64,000 bases of DNA, taken from contig CP058647.1 of NCBI GenBank assembly GCA_014323545.1, positions 2,520,001 to 2,584,000 on the forward strand. Direction: 5' to 3'. How positions within the stretch are numbered: position 1 is the stretch's first letter; every line of letters starts with the position of its first letter. Origin of the DNA: Hyphobacterium sp. CCMP332 (GTDB lineage Bacteria > Bacteroidota > Bacteroidia > Cytophagales > CCMP332). The notes below the pieces were generated by a model. It searched no databases and was not told the DNA's origin. It worked only from the letters and a program-made list of their open reading frames with translations. The position numbers were made by a program, and so were the translations under genes. This document shows, one piece after another, positions 26,337-35,714 of the stretch.

Positions 26337-27741
26337 TTATTTTGATACAAGAGGAGACATCTTGGATGGAGAGAATTTATCTGTATTTTCTATAATGGTA
26401 AAATCTGATTCCTCAACTTGAGATTTCAAATCAAGATTTTTATCTGAAGCCAGGTACAAGCATTTAAACTGGAAGGCTCGACCTCTCCCATAACCGGAGC
26501 TTTGACAGGTACTCCTTTTGAGACTTTGTTTTTCCTTCATTCTGAATCTTTGTAGAAAGAAGAAGGAAAGAGCGGGTTTACAATGAAACAGGAGGTGGAT
26601 TAAACGGATCTGGTTTTGTTTGTGGATGGAACATCAGCTTTTCTTCAGTTCGAAAGTTCAGAAAGGATTTACGAACAACAGACTTACCTTTGTTCTTTCT
26701 TACCACGAGGTGACATCGTCTTTATCGCATGATCTTTTTGCCACCTCTACCTCTGATAACGACCTTCTTTGGACGTTGACTTCTGTTTTCCTGATTCACC
26801 TGACTCTTACTTTCCAGGTTGAAATATCTTCAGACTTGACGATAAAGTTTTGAACGCGGTTCAAAACGAGAAGAGATAAACTTGTTTGATTGATACAAAC
26901 TCTTCATTGGATCGTTAACAAATAAGAGTGACCGAAACGTTTCGCCTGGAGCTTGCATGAAAACACGCGCAGAGCAAGAAAGGTATCATGCGCGCTGGAG
27001 ATCGTCAACAACAGACATATCCTTTAGCACTTTTTTATCTCCGTATTTATCGCCTAATATATGAATGGACATTTCAGATTTCTCTAAATCCGACAATACC
27101 TGTTTTTTCATTAAGTCCTTTTTCAGTGGGAGAGGTGCTTCCGGTAAAATATTGTAACCGTGTCTTTGAAGATCTCTTTTGATAGCGTCTCTTACAAATT
27201 TTTGATCTGGAGTCGTTTCAGCAAGAAAAACACTTTTCGCCTTTTCTACTTTTTCTTTCTTAAGTGTTTTTGCAATATCATAGGAAAGATCTACAACTTT
27301 TAACCAATAGTCTTTGGAGTGTTCGGTTTCAAGGTCCGGATTCCAGGACTGGCCATTGGCCTGATCGCCATTGGAATAAAACTCATAGTAATTTGAACTT
27401 GTCATTTCCTCAATCGGAGATGATTTAAGTACAGTAAAATTATGAGTGTCGGAACCTTTTTCTGAAGCATAAGACTCCCAGATTTTCTGTGCGCGTTTGT
27501 CATCATTAAATGAGCCACTGAAAATATTAATAAATGCTTTTACTTCTTTTAAAAGTTTGTCATCTATTTCCTCTTCTTTAAAATCCTGGCGAAGTGATAT
27601 TTGAATATTATCCCTAAGAATTTGTGCAGTCATCAATTTAAGGACATAAGAAAAGGACTCGACCCAGCCAGGCTGATTATTTACAGATTCATTATCAGAA
27701 AGTGCATAATTGATAAATACCTGTGGGTAGCTTTCTCTCAT
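26337..27741 (-). pseudogene. TIR-like signalling gene, interrupted by stops and frame changes
   Basis: The N-terminal part (27741 down to 26986) is open, and an in-phase family-like C-terminus is readable at 26337-26540 (SGYGRGRAFQFKCLYLA, then FTIIENTDKFSPSKMSPL). Between them, about 26541-26985, no single frame is open, yet family-like scraps appear in different frames: CDKDDVT near 26715, FYKDSE near 26540-26560 and MKSLYQSNKFI near 26890. The total of about 468 codons would suit an intact TIR-like protein. The simplest reading is one gene damaged by several small indels, or a stretch of poor assembly. It ends 6 bases before the nSTAND start and would form an operon with it. Confidence 0.65.
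26986..27741 (-). CDS. Open N-terminal part of the broken TIR-like gene
   Basis: This 251-residue ORF opens with VFINYALSDNE, the first strand of a TIR-like fold, and continues with IQISLRQDFKEEEIDDKLL and a W-E containing helix (about 85-92). A second TIR/DUF4062-like unit starts at about residue 170 (KSVFLAETTPDQKFVRDAI, then SEMSIHILGDKYGD). The ORF stops (TGA) right after SVVDDLQ, where relatives continue with further strands. Whether this shortened product is made or folds is unknown. TIR domains can cleave NAD or act as scaffolds, but I cannot confirm the catalytic glutamate here. Confidence 0.6.
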   Translation of the reverse strand: MRESYPQVFINYALSDNESVNNQPGWVESFSYVLKLMTAQILRDNIQISLRQDFKEEEIDDKLLKEVKAFINIFSGSFNDDKRAQKIWESYASEKGSDTHNFTVLKSSPIEEMTSSNYYEFYSNGDQANGQSWNPDLETEHSKDYWLKVVDLSYDIAKTLKKEKVEKAKSVFLAETTPDQKFVRDAIKRDLQRHGYNILPEAPLPLKKDLMKKQVLSDLEKSEMSIHILGDKYGDKKVLKDMSVVDDLQRA

Positions 27742-27865
27742 AAGCGAAATAGTGGTAATTAGCTATAATTAATTCAATTCCAGTCTTAAAATTAAAAGAT
27801 TCTGAGAATTTTTTATAAATAATTGATAATGACATTGAAGGATACTAATAATAGGTGATTTTCGA

Positions 27866-29884
27866 TCAGGAAATTCTCAGTCCAATGATCAATACATCAT
27901 CGAGTTGTTCCTCATCTCCTTTCCAGTCATTAAATGCTTTTCTTATGGTTTTTTCCTGAATATCTATTGGTTCCTTCGAAACGGATGATAGTATCTTTTT
28001 TAATTGCTTTGGCATAAATTTTTTGCCATCGGGGCCTCCAAACTGATCAGTGAAACCATCGGAGAAAATATAAACACAATCTCCTTTTTCTAATTCAAAC
28101 TCGTGATTTGTAAAGGTTTTGGCTTGTGCCAATTCTCCACCACCTATGGGATTTTTATCACCCTTAATTTCAGTAAGAGCACCTTTTCTTACAAAATACA
28201 ATGGTCGATAAGCACCGGCGAATTGCAATTTATTCCTATTTTTATCTATGGAACACAATGCAATGTCCATTCCATCCTTAATTTCAGAATCTTCTTCTCT
28301 TTGACGTAATACATTAGTCACTCCTTTATTGAGCGATTCTAAAATCAAAGAGGGCTTAATTTCTTCTACATTTCGAATTGCTGAATTTAAATTGTTATTT
28401 CCTACCAATGACATAAAGGCACCTGGCACACCATGTCCTGTGCAATCAACCGCCGCAAAATTTATAAAATCCTCATTGTCCGTCACCCAATAAAAATCTC
28501 CACTTACAATGTCTTTTGGTAAATAAATAATAAATGCTTCCGGTAATATATTATTCACGTATTCTTTCGGAGGCAAAATCACTCTTTGAATTCGTTGTGC
28601 ATATCTTATGCTATCTGTAATTCTTTTTTTCTGTTCTTCGATTTCGTGATACGCCTGTTCCAAATGATGATTATTTTGAACGAGTGTATCTCTTTGCGCT
28701 TCAATCTCTTCTTTTTGCTGAGAAATTTCTTTGGTTCTTTCAATTACTTTTCTTTCCAGGTCATTGTATGATTCTTCAAGGCGCTCAAGCATGAGGTTGA
28801 ATTTCTCTGAGAGCGTTGTAATTTCATTATTTCCTACTACCTGTGCTCTTTCATTCAAGTTTCCTTCAGTTATTCGATTTACGTTCACCACTAATTTTTT
28901 TAGTGGGTCTGTTATTTTCTGCGAACGGTTAACAATAATTGATAGAAGAATTGCCATGGTAATTCCGAATATTAATAACAGGATGAACAATTCTTTTCTC
29001 AATTCAGCAATTTGTGCACTTCTGTCAGAAATAATCCTGATCGCGGCATCTTTATACAAATCGGTATTTTCACGACCCAGGTATATAAATTCTGTGACTA
29101 TGTTGCTTTCGCTATCAATTACTTTTGTCTTGGATTTTGTTTCTATTGCGTTGACATAAGCATGAATATGATCATCCGAAATCTTAGCCTCTGAAGTAAA
29201 GGAAATGGGATTTTCCTTACCTATGAAAAGATCGACTGCAACAATGCTCTCCTGTTCTTCCGCAATTCGACTTAATTGTTCTCGGAAATTTTCCAGCAGG
29301 GTAGTGGCATCATCAGAATAAACGCCTATTTCAACAATGAATTTTCCATCAAGTGTAGGTTGATAAGAGTATTTTCTTTTTCTATTGCTGTTTTTTTCAA
29401 AAGTTAGGCGTTCTGTATGGAGTTTATTTTGCTTAAAACGTTCAAGGAGGTATTCTTTAAATTTAGGCCCAAAATCAAAATAGTTTAATCCTTTATCAGG
29501 GTCAAATGTTGTATTTACTATTATCCCTTCACGATTGATTACATAAAAGTCCCATAATTCCGGATTTAATTCTAAACTTTTGCGGATTGAATCAAGTGAA
29601 AGCGATTCAATATTATCAGTGCTTTTAAGAACTTCTTCTACCAGGTATTTGCTTGTAATGGTAATTTCCTGATTGAGGTTGTCTTCAATTATATTGGTCG
29701 TAAAATCCTGAAATTCAAGAATATTCTTTATCTCTGTTGAAATCAGTTCACTTTTATTCTCACTGGCTTTTGTTAGCAAGCGATTTGTATTCACATAATT
29801 TATTACAGCAATTAAAGACAATGCGCCTGCTACGGGGAGGATCACATTTAAGATTATTTGTCTTTGAATTGTGGTTTTCTTCAT
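27866..29884 (-). CDS. Membrane sensor with HAMP and SpoIIE-type PP2C phosphatase
   Basis: The 672-residue protein has a membrane helix at about 13-30, an extracytoplasmic sensor region of about 265 residues, a second helix (about 297-318), a HAMP domain (TDPLKKLVVNVNRITEGNL, about 325-378) and a coiled coil (about 378-420). The C-terminal serine phosphatase domain of the SpoIIE/RsbU family (about 425-670) shows PKDIVSGDFYW, AVDCTGHGVPGAFMSL and SDGFTDQFGG, which hold the metal-binding Asp residues. Such proteins dephosphorylate anti-sigma-factor antagonists or similar Ser/Thr phosphoproteins in response to an outside signal. No partner kinase or antagonist gene is nearby. It follows the transporter-HEAT fusion gene by 53 bases. 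Confidence 0.9.
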   Translation of the reverse strand: MKKTTIQRQIILNVILPVAGALSLIAVINYVNTNRLLTKASENKSELISTEIKNILEFQDFTTNIIEDNLNQEITITSKYLVEEVLKSTDNIESLSLDSIRKSLELNPELWDFYVINREGIIVNTTFDPDKGLNYFDFGPKFKEYLLERFKQNKLHTERLTFEKNSNRKRKYSYQPTLDGKFIVEIGVYSDDATTLLENFREQLSRIAEEQESIVAVDLFIGKENPISFTSEAKISDDHIHAYVNAIETKSKTKVIDSESNIVTEFIYLGRENTDLYKDAAIRIISDRSAQIAELRKELFILLLIFGITMAILLSIIVNRSQKITDPLKKLVVNVNRITEGNLNERAQVVGNNEITTLSEKFNLMLERLEESYNDLERKVIERTKEISQQKEEIEAQRDTLVQNNHHLEQAYHEIEEQKKRITDSIRYAQRIQRVILPPKEYVNNILPEAFIIYLPKDIVSGDFYWVTDNEDFINFAAVDCTGHGVPGAFMSLVGNNNLNSAIRNVEEIKPSLILESLNKGVTNVLRQREEDSEIKDGMDIALCSIDKNRNKLQFAGAYRPLYFVRKGALTEIKGDKNPIGGGELAQAKTFTNHEFELEKGDCVYIFSDGFTDQFGGPDGKKFMPKQLKKILSSVSKEPIDIQEKTIRKAFNDWKGDEEQLDDVLIIGLRIS

Positions 29885-29937
29885 AAACCTAATGTGTAGG
29901 TATTAAATGCCAATTATTTAAAGGTATCATTATAAAA

Positions 29938-32900
29938 TCAGGAGAATTGTATTGCATGTCCTTCTTTAGCCAAAGTATAAATTGCGTGGGCGAGAGAATT
30001 ATGTTGATTCATAAGGTCAAAAAGGAAGTCTTCCTTTAATACAAAATAAATACAGTCACTTTCTGCAATTAATTTTACGGTTTCCTGTGTACCGACGTTC
30101 CAAATAACAGGGCCGAAAACCTGTCCTTTTTCTACGTAAACTTCGACTTTTTCGTTATGTTTTTCTGATAAGCTTCCTTCCCATAAGTAATAAAGATTAA
30201 AATGCTCAGAATCCTGACTATCCAGTACGGTAATATTTTTAAGTGATTTGGACATTTTTAATTGATCAGCCATTTTGCATATCACCGATTTATTCACCTT
30301 GGCAAATCCATTCGACTTTGAAAGAGCAAGGGTTAGGTCATAAAGCAAAGGATACCCGTATTGAATTTTTAAGGCAATAGCTTCATCAAGTATTCTTTTT
30401 TCCTTTTCCGGAATCCTATTGGTACACTCATGGTAAACTTCTTCACTAATATTATAAATAACCCATGCCGCACTTTGCCTTAAAAGAACGTCCTGATTAA
30501 AGAGTATAGCAATTAAATCATCGCTCACTTTTGGCTCTTCTAGTTTTAATACGGCCAACAATGCACATGCTTTAGTCCAACGATTAGTATAGTTGTAATT
30601 TCGGTTAATAATTTGTCTGATCAGGCCTTCTTTTGAATATTCTGCAACAGGAAAATAAGGTTCTAATTGTCTGATTTTATCTGCGAGAGAATTATCCTCG
30701 AGAATTGGGAATAATTTTGGTTTAATTTCTTCCGCGATAAAAATGTCTAAAAGTTCTATTGCATAACCAATCCCTTCGGTTGTTCCGGTTTCAATATTCT
30801 CCTGTACATATTTAATAGACTGAGGATCGTAGGCAAGTGAAAGTAATAGAAATAAAAATTCGTAATTTTCTTTAACTTCCTGTTCAAGCGCTTCTACCAG
30901 ATTCTCTGTTATTTCGTCACCTTTTAAATTCTCGAGCGCAACAAGATTCCACAAAATGTTTGAAATGGTGGTTTCGATTGTTTGGTGGATGTTTCCCCTT
31001 TTATCTGTCGCTGCTTTATAGTTGCATGATTTTAAAGCTAATAATGATTGCTTTACAATTCTTCCATCGGGATAATTTATTTTCTTTAAAAGGTATTCTT
31101 CAGCATTTTTTCCACCGATTATGCCATAAATCCTAATAATTTGTAACATCGTTTCGGCCGAATAGCCTGATTTGTAAAAGGATTGTTCGAGTGTAGGCAA
31201 TATTCTGTCGCCAATAGAAATAATGGCAGAGGTTGCAGCCTGAACGCAATCGTTATTATTGAGATTTTCTACAAGCTTGGGCCAGAGCTCGGGTAAATTG
31301 AGTTTGGCAATTGCTGCAATCGCCGCTTTTTTAACTTTTGGATGATGATCTTTTATAAGTTCGGTCATTAAATTTAAATGATCATCGAATTTTATTTCTC
31401 CCAGTATCTTTGCTGCAAATACCCTGTCTTCATATTCTCTGGAGTTAACAAGGCCATATAACATTTCTGCCTGACTTACCCTTTTGTCTGTTTCTTCAAG
31501 ACTAATGAGTACATCTTCAGCCTGCTTCTTCAGCGTGCTATTATTTGTGGATTTAATTAATTCTTTTATCCCTGATCTCAGAGATAGCAAATTATAGTCT
31601 GCAACTTTTTGCAAGGCATAGCTTTGCAATTCATTTTTTTCGCTTTGGATTAAATCTGATATAAAAATTTCAAAAAGATTCGGTTCATAATTCGCCGTGA
31701 GCTGAAGAGAACGTATAATTTTATCTGATGACTCAGTTTGTAATTCGCCCTTTATTAAAGATCGTATCCTGGCCTCTCCTTTTACCGAGCCAGATGATTT
31801 GGAGCCACGAGAGAGAGAGTCCTGTAAGGTGCTTTTGTAATAATTATAAAGCTTTACGGTAATATAAATCCAGATCGAAATTATTAAAATGAGAGAATAG
31901 GAAAAATGAATGAGTTCAATAAATTCCAAAAGGCTTAGTCCCAATAATATTAAACCGGCAAGTACTGCAGAAGACTCATTGACAATTCCGTCAATTCTGG
32001 CCTGAACATCGTATCGGATTTTCTTTGGAAGTGGCTGATATAATATTTTAAAGGCCGGGACTTCTAAAGAGTTTTTAAGAGACAATGAAAATAATTGGCT
32101 TAAGGCAATTAGAATAAAAAACAAGGTGAAATTAACCGACGTGGCTTGCGTAAATCCAAAAACTGTACCGACAATTGAAGCCGAGATGGTTATAATAAAA
32201 AGCAGTATCGGAAGAATGATCAGTACTACTTTAAGGCCATACATCTGTATTAGCCTACTGTATAGAAACGTTTTGAATAGAAAGCTAAATATCATTACCA
32301 TGGATATAAAAAATCCGAGGAAATTTGTAAGGTCTCTTGATTCGGGAAACTGATCTTTAGTCACCGTTAAGAATGAATTGTAAATAAAGAAGACGGTAAT
32401 AGTAGATAAAACCACAAAAAACACCATGAACTGGATGTATGAGCTTTTAAGGAATTTATAGCTTTGTTCATTATCATCAATTTGATCATCAAGGTCCAAG
32501 GATTCTACAATTTCCCCGCCGTACCTTTTGTTGACTAAAAATTGCAAAATTAATGTCACCAAAATACTACCTGAAGAAATGACAAGGAGGTCTTTGGTGT
32601 CCGGCAAAAACTGCATGATCAATACAGTAGAAAACCCAATGAGTATTGCACCAAAGACCTGTCCTGAATCGATTAATCCAAATAGTCTTTTTCCCTGCCT
32701 AAGCGAAAATACCCGGGATGCCATTCCCCAAAATCCTAAAAATGCAATAACCTTTAGCGGACCCATGAAAATGAATACAAGGTAAATTAGCATGGGGTCA
32801 TCCGTGAAATTAAAGCTATAGCGCAACAGAATGGTTAGCACACTTATAACAAAAAGATTAATAAGACTTAGATTTTTAAATTTTATAGACCTTTGGAGAC

Positions 32901-33117
32901 TTGTGAAAATGGTTGTAAAAACCACTCCTGCTAATCCCGAAATAATGAAAGCTTTCGGAAGATCAGATTGATTGAAATATTCAAGAAAAAGTGAAGTTGA
33001 GCCAATTTCAAATGTAGAAATGAATACTCCAATGAAAAATGACTGTAAAGTAAAAAGGATTACTTTGTTAGTTTCTCTTTCTTCAATTTCAAGAGTAGTA
33101 CCTAAATTGAAGGCCAT
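29938..33117 (-). CDS. Transporter-like membrane domain fused to HEAT repeats and a cyclic-nucleotide-binding domain
   Basis: This 1059-residue protein has about 12 membrane helices in residues 20-435, with the layout of MFS or ADP/ATP-translocase (TLC)-like carriers (GKRLFGLIDSGQVFGAILIG is a loop typical of the latter). Residues about 440-870 are HEAT-like helical repeats (AAKILGEIKFDDHLNLM, HHPKVKKAAIAAIAKL). Residues about 910-1050 are a cNMP-binding beta-roll (DSEHFNLYYLWEGSLSE, VEKGQVFGPVIW). A nucleotide carrier with a regulatory module is the closest known idea, but the transported substrate cannot be told from sequence. The next gene encodes a SpoIIE-type phosphatase on the same strand. 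Confidence 0.8.
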   Translation of the reverse strand: MAFNLGTTLEIEERETNKVILFTLQSFFIGVFISTFEIGSTSLFLEYFNQSDLPKAFIISGLAGVVFTTIFTSLQRSIKFKNLSLINLFVISVLTILLRYSFNFTDDPMLIYLVFIFMGPLKVIAFLGFWGMASRVFSLRQGKRLFGLIDSGQVFGAILIGFSTVLIMQFLPDTKDLLVISSGSILVTLILQFLVNKRYGGEIVESLDLDDQIDDNEQSYKFLKSSYIQFMVFFVVLSTITVFFIYNSFLTVTKDQFPESRDLTNFLGFFISMVMIFSFLFKTFLYSRLIQMYGLKVVLIILPILLFIITISASIVGTVFGFTQATSVNFTLFFILIALSQLFSLSLKNSLEVPAFKILYQPLPKKIRYDVQARIDGIVNESSAVLAGLILLGLSLLEFIELIHFSYSLILIISIWIYITVKLYNYYKSTLQDSLSRGSKSSGSVKGEARIRSLIKGELQTESSDKIIRSLQLTANYEPNLFEIFISDLIQSEKNELQSYALQKVADYNLLSLRSGIKELIKSTNNSTLKKQAEDVLISLEETDKRVSQAEMLYGLVNSREYEDRVFAAKILGEIKFDDHLNLMTELIKDHHPKVKKAAIAAIAKLNLPELWPKLVENLNNNDCVQAATSAIISIGDRILPTLEQSFYKSGYSAETMLQIIRIYGIIGGKNAEEYLLKKINYPDGRIVKQSLLALKSCNYKAATDKRGNIHQTIETTISNILWNLVALENLKGDEITENLVEALEQEVKENYEFLFLLLSLAYDPQSIKYVQENIETGTTEGIGYAIELLDIFIAEEIKPKLFPILEDNSLADKIRQLEPYFPVAEYSKEGLIRQIINRNYNYTNRWTKACALLAVLKLEEPKVSDDLIAILFNQDVLLRQSAAWVIYNISEEVYHECTNRIPEKEKRILDEAIALKIQYGYPLLYDLTLALSKSNGFAKVNKSVICKMADQLKMSKSLKNITVLDSQDSEHFNLYYLWEGSLSEKHNEKVEVYVEKGQVFGPVIWNVGTQETVKLIAESDCIYFVLKEDFLFDLMNQHNSLAHAIYTLAKEGHAIQFS

Positions 33118-33197
33118 AAGCTCACATTATTTTTCAATTAAGATTTGAATATAATAAGATTTATAGTCAAAAATTGAATTAACGCTAATATTAAAGT

Positions 33198-34121
33198 CTA
33201 TAAAAATTGGAGATAAGGCCCCATTCTTGTTATAAAATCAGAATCTATAATTTTTATTTGCTTTAATTCTTCGAGACGCTCAAATTTTCCATGCTGTTTT
33301 CTATAATTAATAATTACCTTACAGGTGTTGTAATCCATATAAGGGTGTTTGAGCAGTTCTTCAAAAGAAACAGTGTTTAAATTGATTTTATAAATCGCTG
33401 AATCTTCATTCAAAGTTGTATTTGAAATGAGATTATTGAAAACGATACTATCGATTCCGTAAACTTCCTTTAGTTGTGTAATATTTTTAAATCCACCCAG
33501 CCTATTTCTGTATTTGATTATTCTAGAGGCCCGTTTAGGTCCAATCCCTTTTATGAATAATAGATCGGAAGAATCGCATTTATTTAAATCTGGCAATTGT
33601 TCATGAATGTTTGGGATTTCAGATTTTTTTTTGAATCTGTTTTTATTGAAATTATTATTAAAAGCGCTGTATCTTTTTTTGGATGGCTCGATGTGGGCTA
33701 TGGCTAAATATGAATCAATTTCATTATAAATTGAATCGTTTAAACCGTATATTTTTTTCAGGTCTTCTTTAATGATAAATCTTCCCCCATTCAAACGAAA
33801 AGAGATAATTCTGTCAGCCAGTATTTGGTCTAATCCTATATTTCTCCAATCCATAAAACTCATGGTATTTGGATCGGAAACGGTCTTTTCATTAAGACTA
33901 TTTCTTTGAGTTTGACTTAATTGACGAGGGACTTCTTTTATATAATCCTGAATTTTTATCGAATTGGTGTTGTGCGAAATCTCAGGCTGAAATACCAGAT
34001 CAGGTAAAAAATTGGATAGAATAAAAAAGACTAAAACCAGCAAAAAGAATATGATAAAACCCTTACTTTCGGATTGACTGAACCCAAAGACTTCTATCAA
34101 ATATTTTCGCAGCTTTTTCAC
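33198..34121 (-). CDS. Membrane-anchored helix-hairpin-helix (ComEA-like) protein
   Basis: The 307-residue protein has one N-terminal membrane helix (about 21-43) and then at least three helix-hairpin-helix units: MDWRNIGLDQILADRIISFR (about 90), LLFIKGIGPKRASRIIKYRN (about 188) and a more diverged one near 255 (YMDYNTCKVIINYRKQHGKF). Such ComEA-type units bind DNA without sequence specificity or mediate protein contacts. The membrane anchor points to a periplasmic DNA-binding role such as uptake, as ComEA does, but no other competence gene is close. It starts three bases after the AGCS symporter gene ends. Confidence 0.8.
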   Translation of the reverse strand: MKKLRKYLIEVFGFSQSESKGFIIFFLLVLVFFILSNFLPDLVFQPEISHNTNSIKIQDYIKEVPRQLSQTQRNSLNEKTVSDPNTMSFMDWRNIGLDQILADRIISFRLNGGRFIIKEDLKKIYGLNDSIYNEIDSYLAIAHIEPSKKRYSAFNNNFNKNRFKKKSEIPNIHEQLPDLNKCDSSDLLFIKGIGPKRASRIIKYRNRLGGFKNITQLKEVYGIDSIVFNNLISNTTLNEDSAIYKINLNTVSFEELLKHPYMDYNTCKVIINYRKQHGKFERLEELKQIKIIDSDFITRMGPYLQFL

Positions 34122-34124
34122 ATC

Positions 34125-35654
34125 TTAAAAATATTTTTTGATTTCTCCACTTTTGATTCTTCTGATGTAATCGGCAAGATCTTTTTTTACTTCAGGCGCC
34201 AGTATATAAAGCCCCATAACATTTGGGAAGGCCATGGCAAAGATCATAGCATCGCTAAAATCAAAGACCTTCTGCATGTTCATGGCTGAACCCAAAACAA
34301 CGAAGGTGCAGAAGATAACTTTATAGCTTACATCGGTATACTTGTTATCGCCAAATAAATAGGTCCAGCTTTTCAAACCATAATAAGACCAGGAAATCAT
34401 GGTTGATAAGGCAAACAAAATAACTGCGATGGACAAAATGTATGGAAACCATGAGATTACAGACCCAAATGCTTTTGAGGTCAACTCAACGCCTTGACTG
34501 GCTCCCGGATCTATATTTCCTGTTATTATTATTACCAATGCTGTCATTGTACAAACCACGACGGTGTCAATAAATGGCTCTAATAATGATACAATTCCTT
34601 CACTTACAGGTTCGTCAGTCATAGCGGCACTATGGGCAATTGAAGCTGATCCCACTCCGGCTTCATTTGAAAAAGCCGCTCTTCTAAAACCCTGAATTAA
34701 AACACCGAGAAATCCTCCAAATGCAGCATCAGCAGAAAAGGCACCTTTGAAAATGGATGCAATGGCCCAAGGGATATCAGTATACTTAAAAACTAAGACG
34801 ATTATGGCGGCTGCGATATAAATGCCAACCATAAATGGAACGATTTTGTCGGTTACTTTGGCAATACTTTTAATTCCTCCGATGATGATCATGCCAACAA
34901 TAATTGCCATTAATAAACCAAATAACCATTCACGTCCGTATAGAAAGCTTTCTGTTCCCCCGGAAATGTTGACAAATTGCTTTGTGGCTTGATTAATCTG
35001 TGCCATATTTCCACCTCCAAAGGATCCACCGATGCAAAAAAATGCGAATAAAGCCGCGGCGATTTTACCAAAAACCGGCCAACCTTTATTGGCTAATCCC
35101 CGGCTTAAATAATACATAGGACCACCTGAAACTACACCGTCTTTTTTGACAATTCTATATTTAACACCAAGCGTGCATTCGACAAATTTTGAAGTCATTC
35201 CTAAAAGACCGGCTAATATCATCCAAAAAGTGGCACCCGGACCTCCCACAGAAACTGCAATGGCAACTCCTGCAATATTTCCCAAGCCAACAGTTCCTGA
35301 TAAAGCGGCTGTTAAAGCCTGAAAATGAGTAACCTCACCAGGATCACTGGGATCATCGAAACGTCCCCTCGCTACATCAATTGCATGTTTAAAGCCTCTA
35401 AAATTGATAAATCGCATGTATATTGTGAATATCATTGCGCCTACCAAAAGCCAGATAATCACAAATGGCATTTCATGCCCGCCCCCAAGTGGTACCGGGA
35501 AAAATATAGCATCAGATATTATTTCAAGATAAGGTCCGATCGATTTTCGTATAACATTATTGATTTTTTCTTCAAAACCGGAATCTGCAAAAGCAGCAGT
35601 ACCGGAACCTATAATAAATATTCCCAACAATACGTATCCCTTCAAATTTTTCAT
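34125..35654 (-). CDS. Alanine/glycine:cation symporter family protein (AGCS)
   Basis: The 509-residue inner-membrane protein has the AGCS family hallmarks: the region [20 protein letters not shown], then [20 protein letters not shown], and [11 protein letters not shown]. About 10-11 membrane helices are predicted from hydrophobicity. It probably imports alanine or glycine with sodium. The N-terminus ([24 protein letters not shown]) looks like a signal peptide, and a helix of about 40 residues comes before the first core helix, a feature of many Bacteroidota members. The length is normal for the family. Confidence 0.9.
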   Translation of the reverse strand: MKNLKGYVLLGIFIIGSGTAAFADSGFEEKINNVIRKSIGPYLEIISDAIFFPVPLGGGHEMPFVIIWLLVGAMIFTIYMRFINFRGFKHAIDVARGRFDDPSDPGEVTHFQALTAALSGTVGLGNIAGVAIAVSVGGPGATFWMILAGLLGMTSKFVECTLGVKYRIVKKDGVVSGGPMYYLSRGLANKGWPVFGKIAAALFAFFCIGGSFGGGNMAQINQATKQFVNISGGTESFLYGREWLFGLLMAIIVGMIIIGGIKSIAKVTDKIVPFMVGIYIAAAIIVLVFKYTDIPWAIASIFKGAFSADAAFGGFLGVLIQGFRRAAFSNEAGVGSASIAHSAAMTDEPVSEGIVSLLEPFIDTVVVCTMTALVIIITGNIDPGASQGVELTSKAFGSVISWFPYILSIAVILFALSTMISWSYYGLKSWTYLFGDNKYTDVSYKVIFCTFVVLGSAMNMQKVFDFSDAMIFAMAFPNVMGLYILAPEVKKDLADYIRRIKSGEIKKYF

Positions 35655-35714
35655 TCAATAATATTTACGTAAAACTCTAAAAATATAAAATGACTTTTAC
35701 CTTTCGTTATGTGA

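Noticed and set aside
26620-26853. 77-residue plus-strand ORF in the broken TIR-like region
   Set aside because: It is antisense to readable pieces of the damaged gene and has no features of its own.
26986-26988. TGA of the TIR-like ORF read as a recoded codon (selenocysteine or read-through)
   Set aside because: Further stops follow in the same frame, and family-like pieces continue in other frames, so recoding of one codon would not restore the gene.
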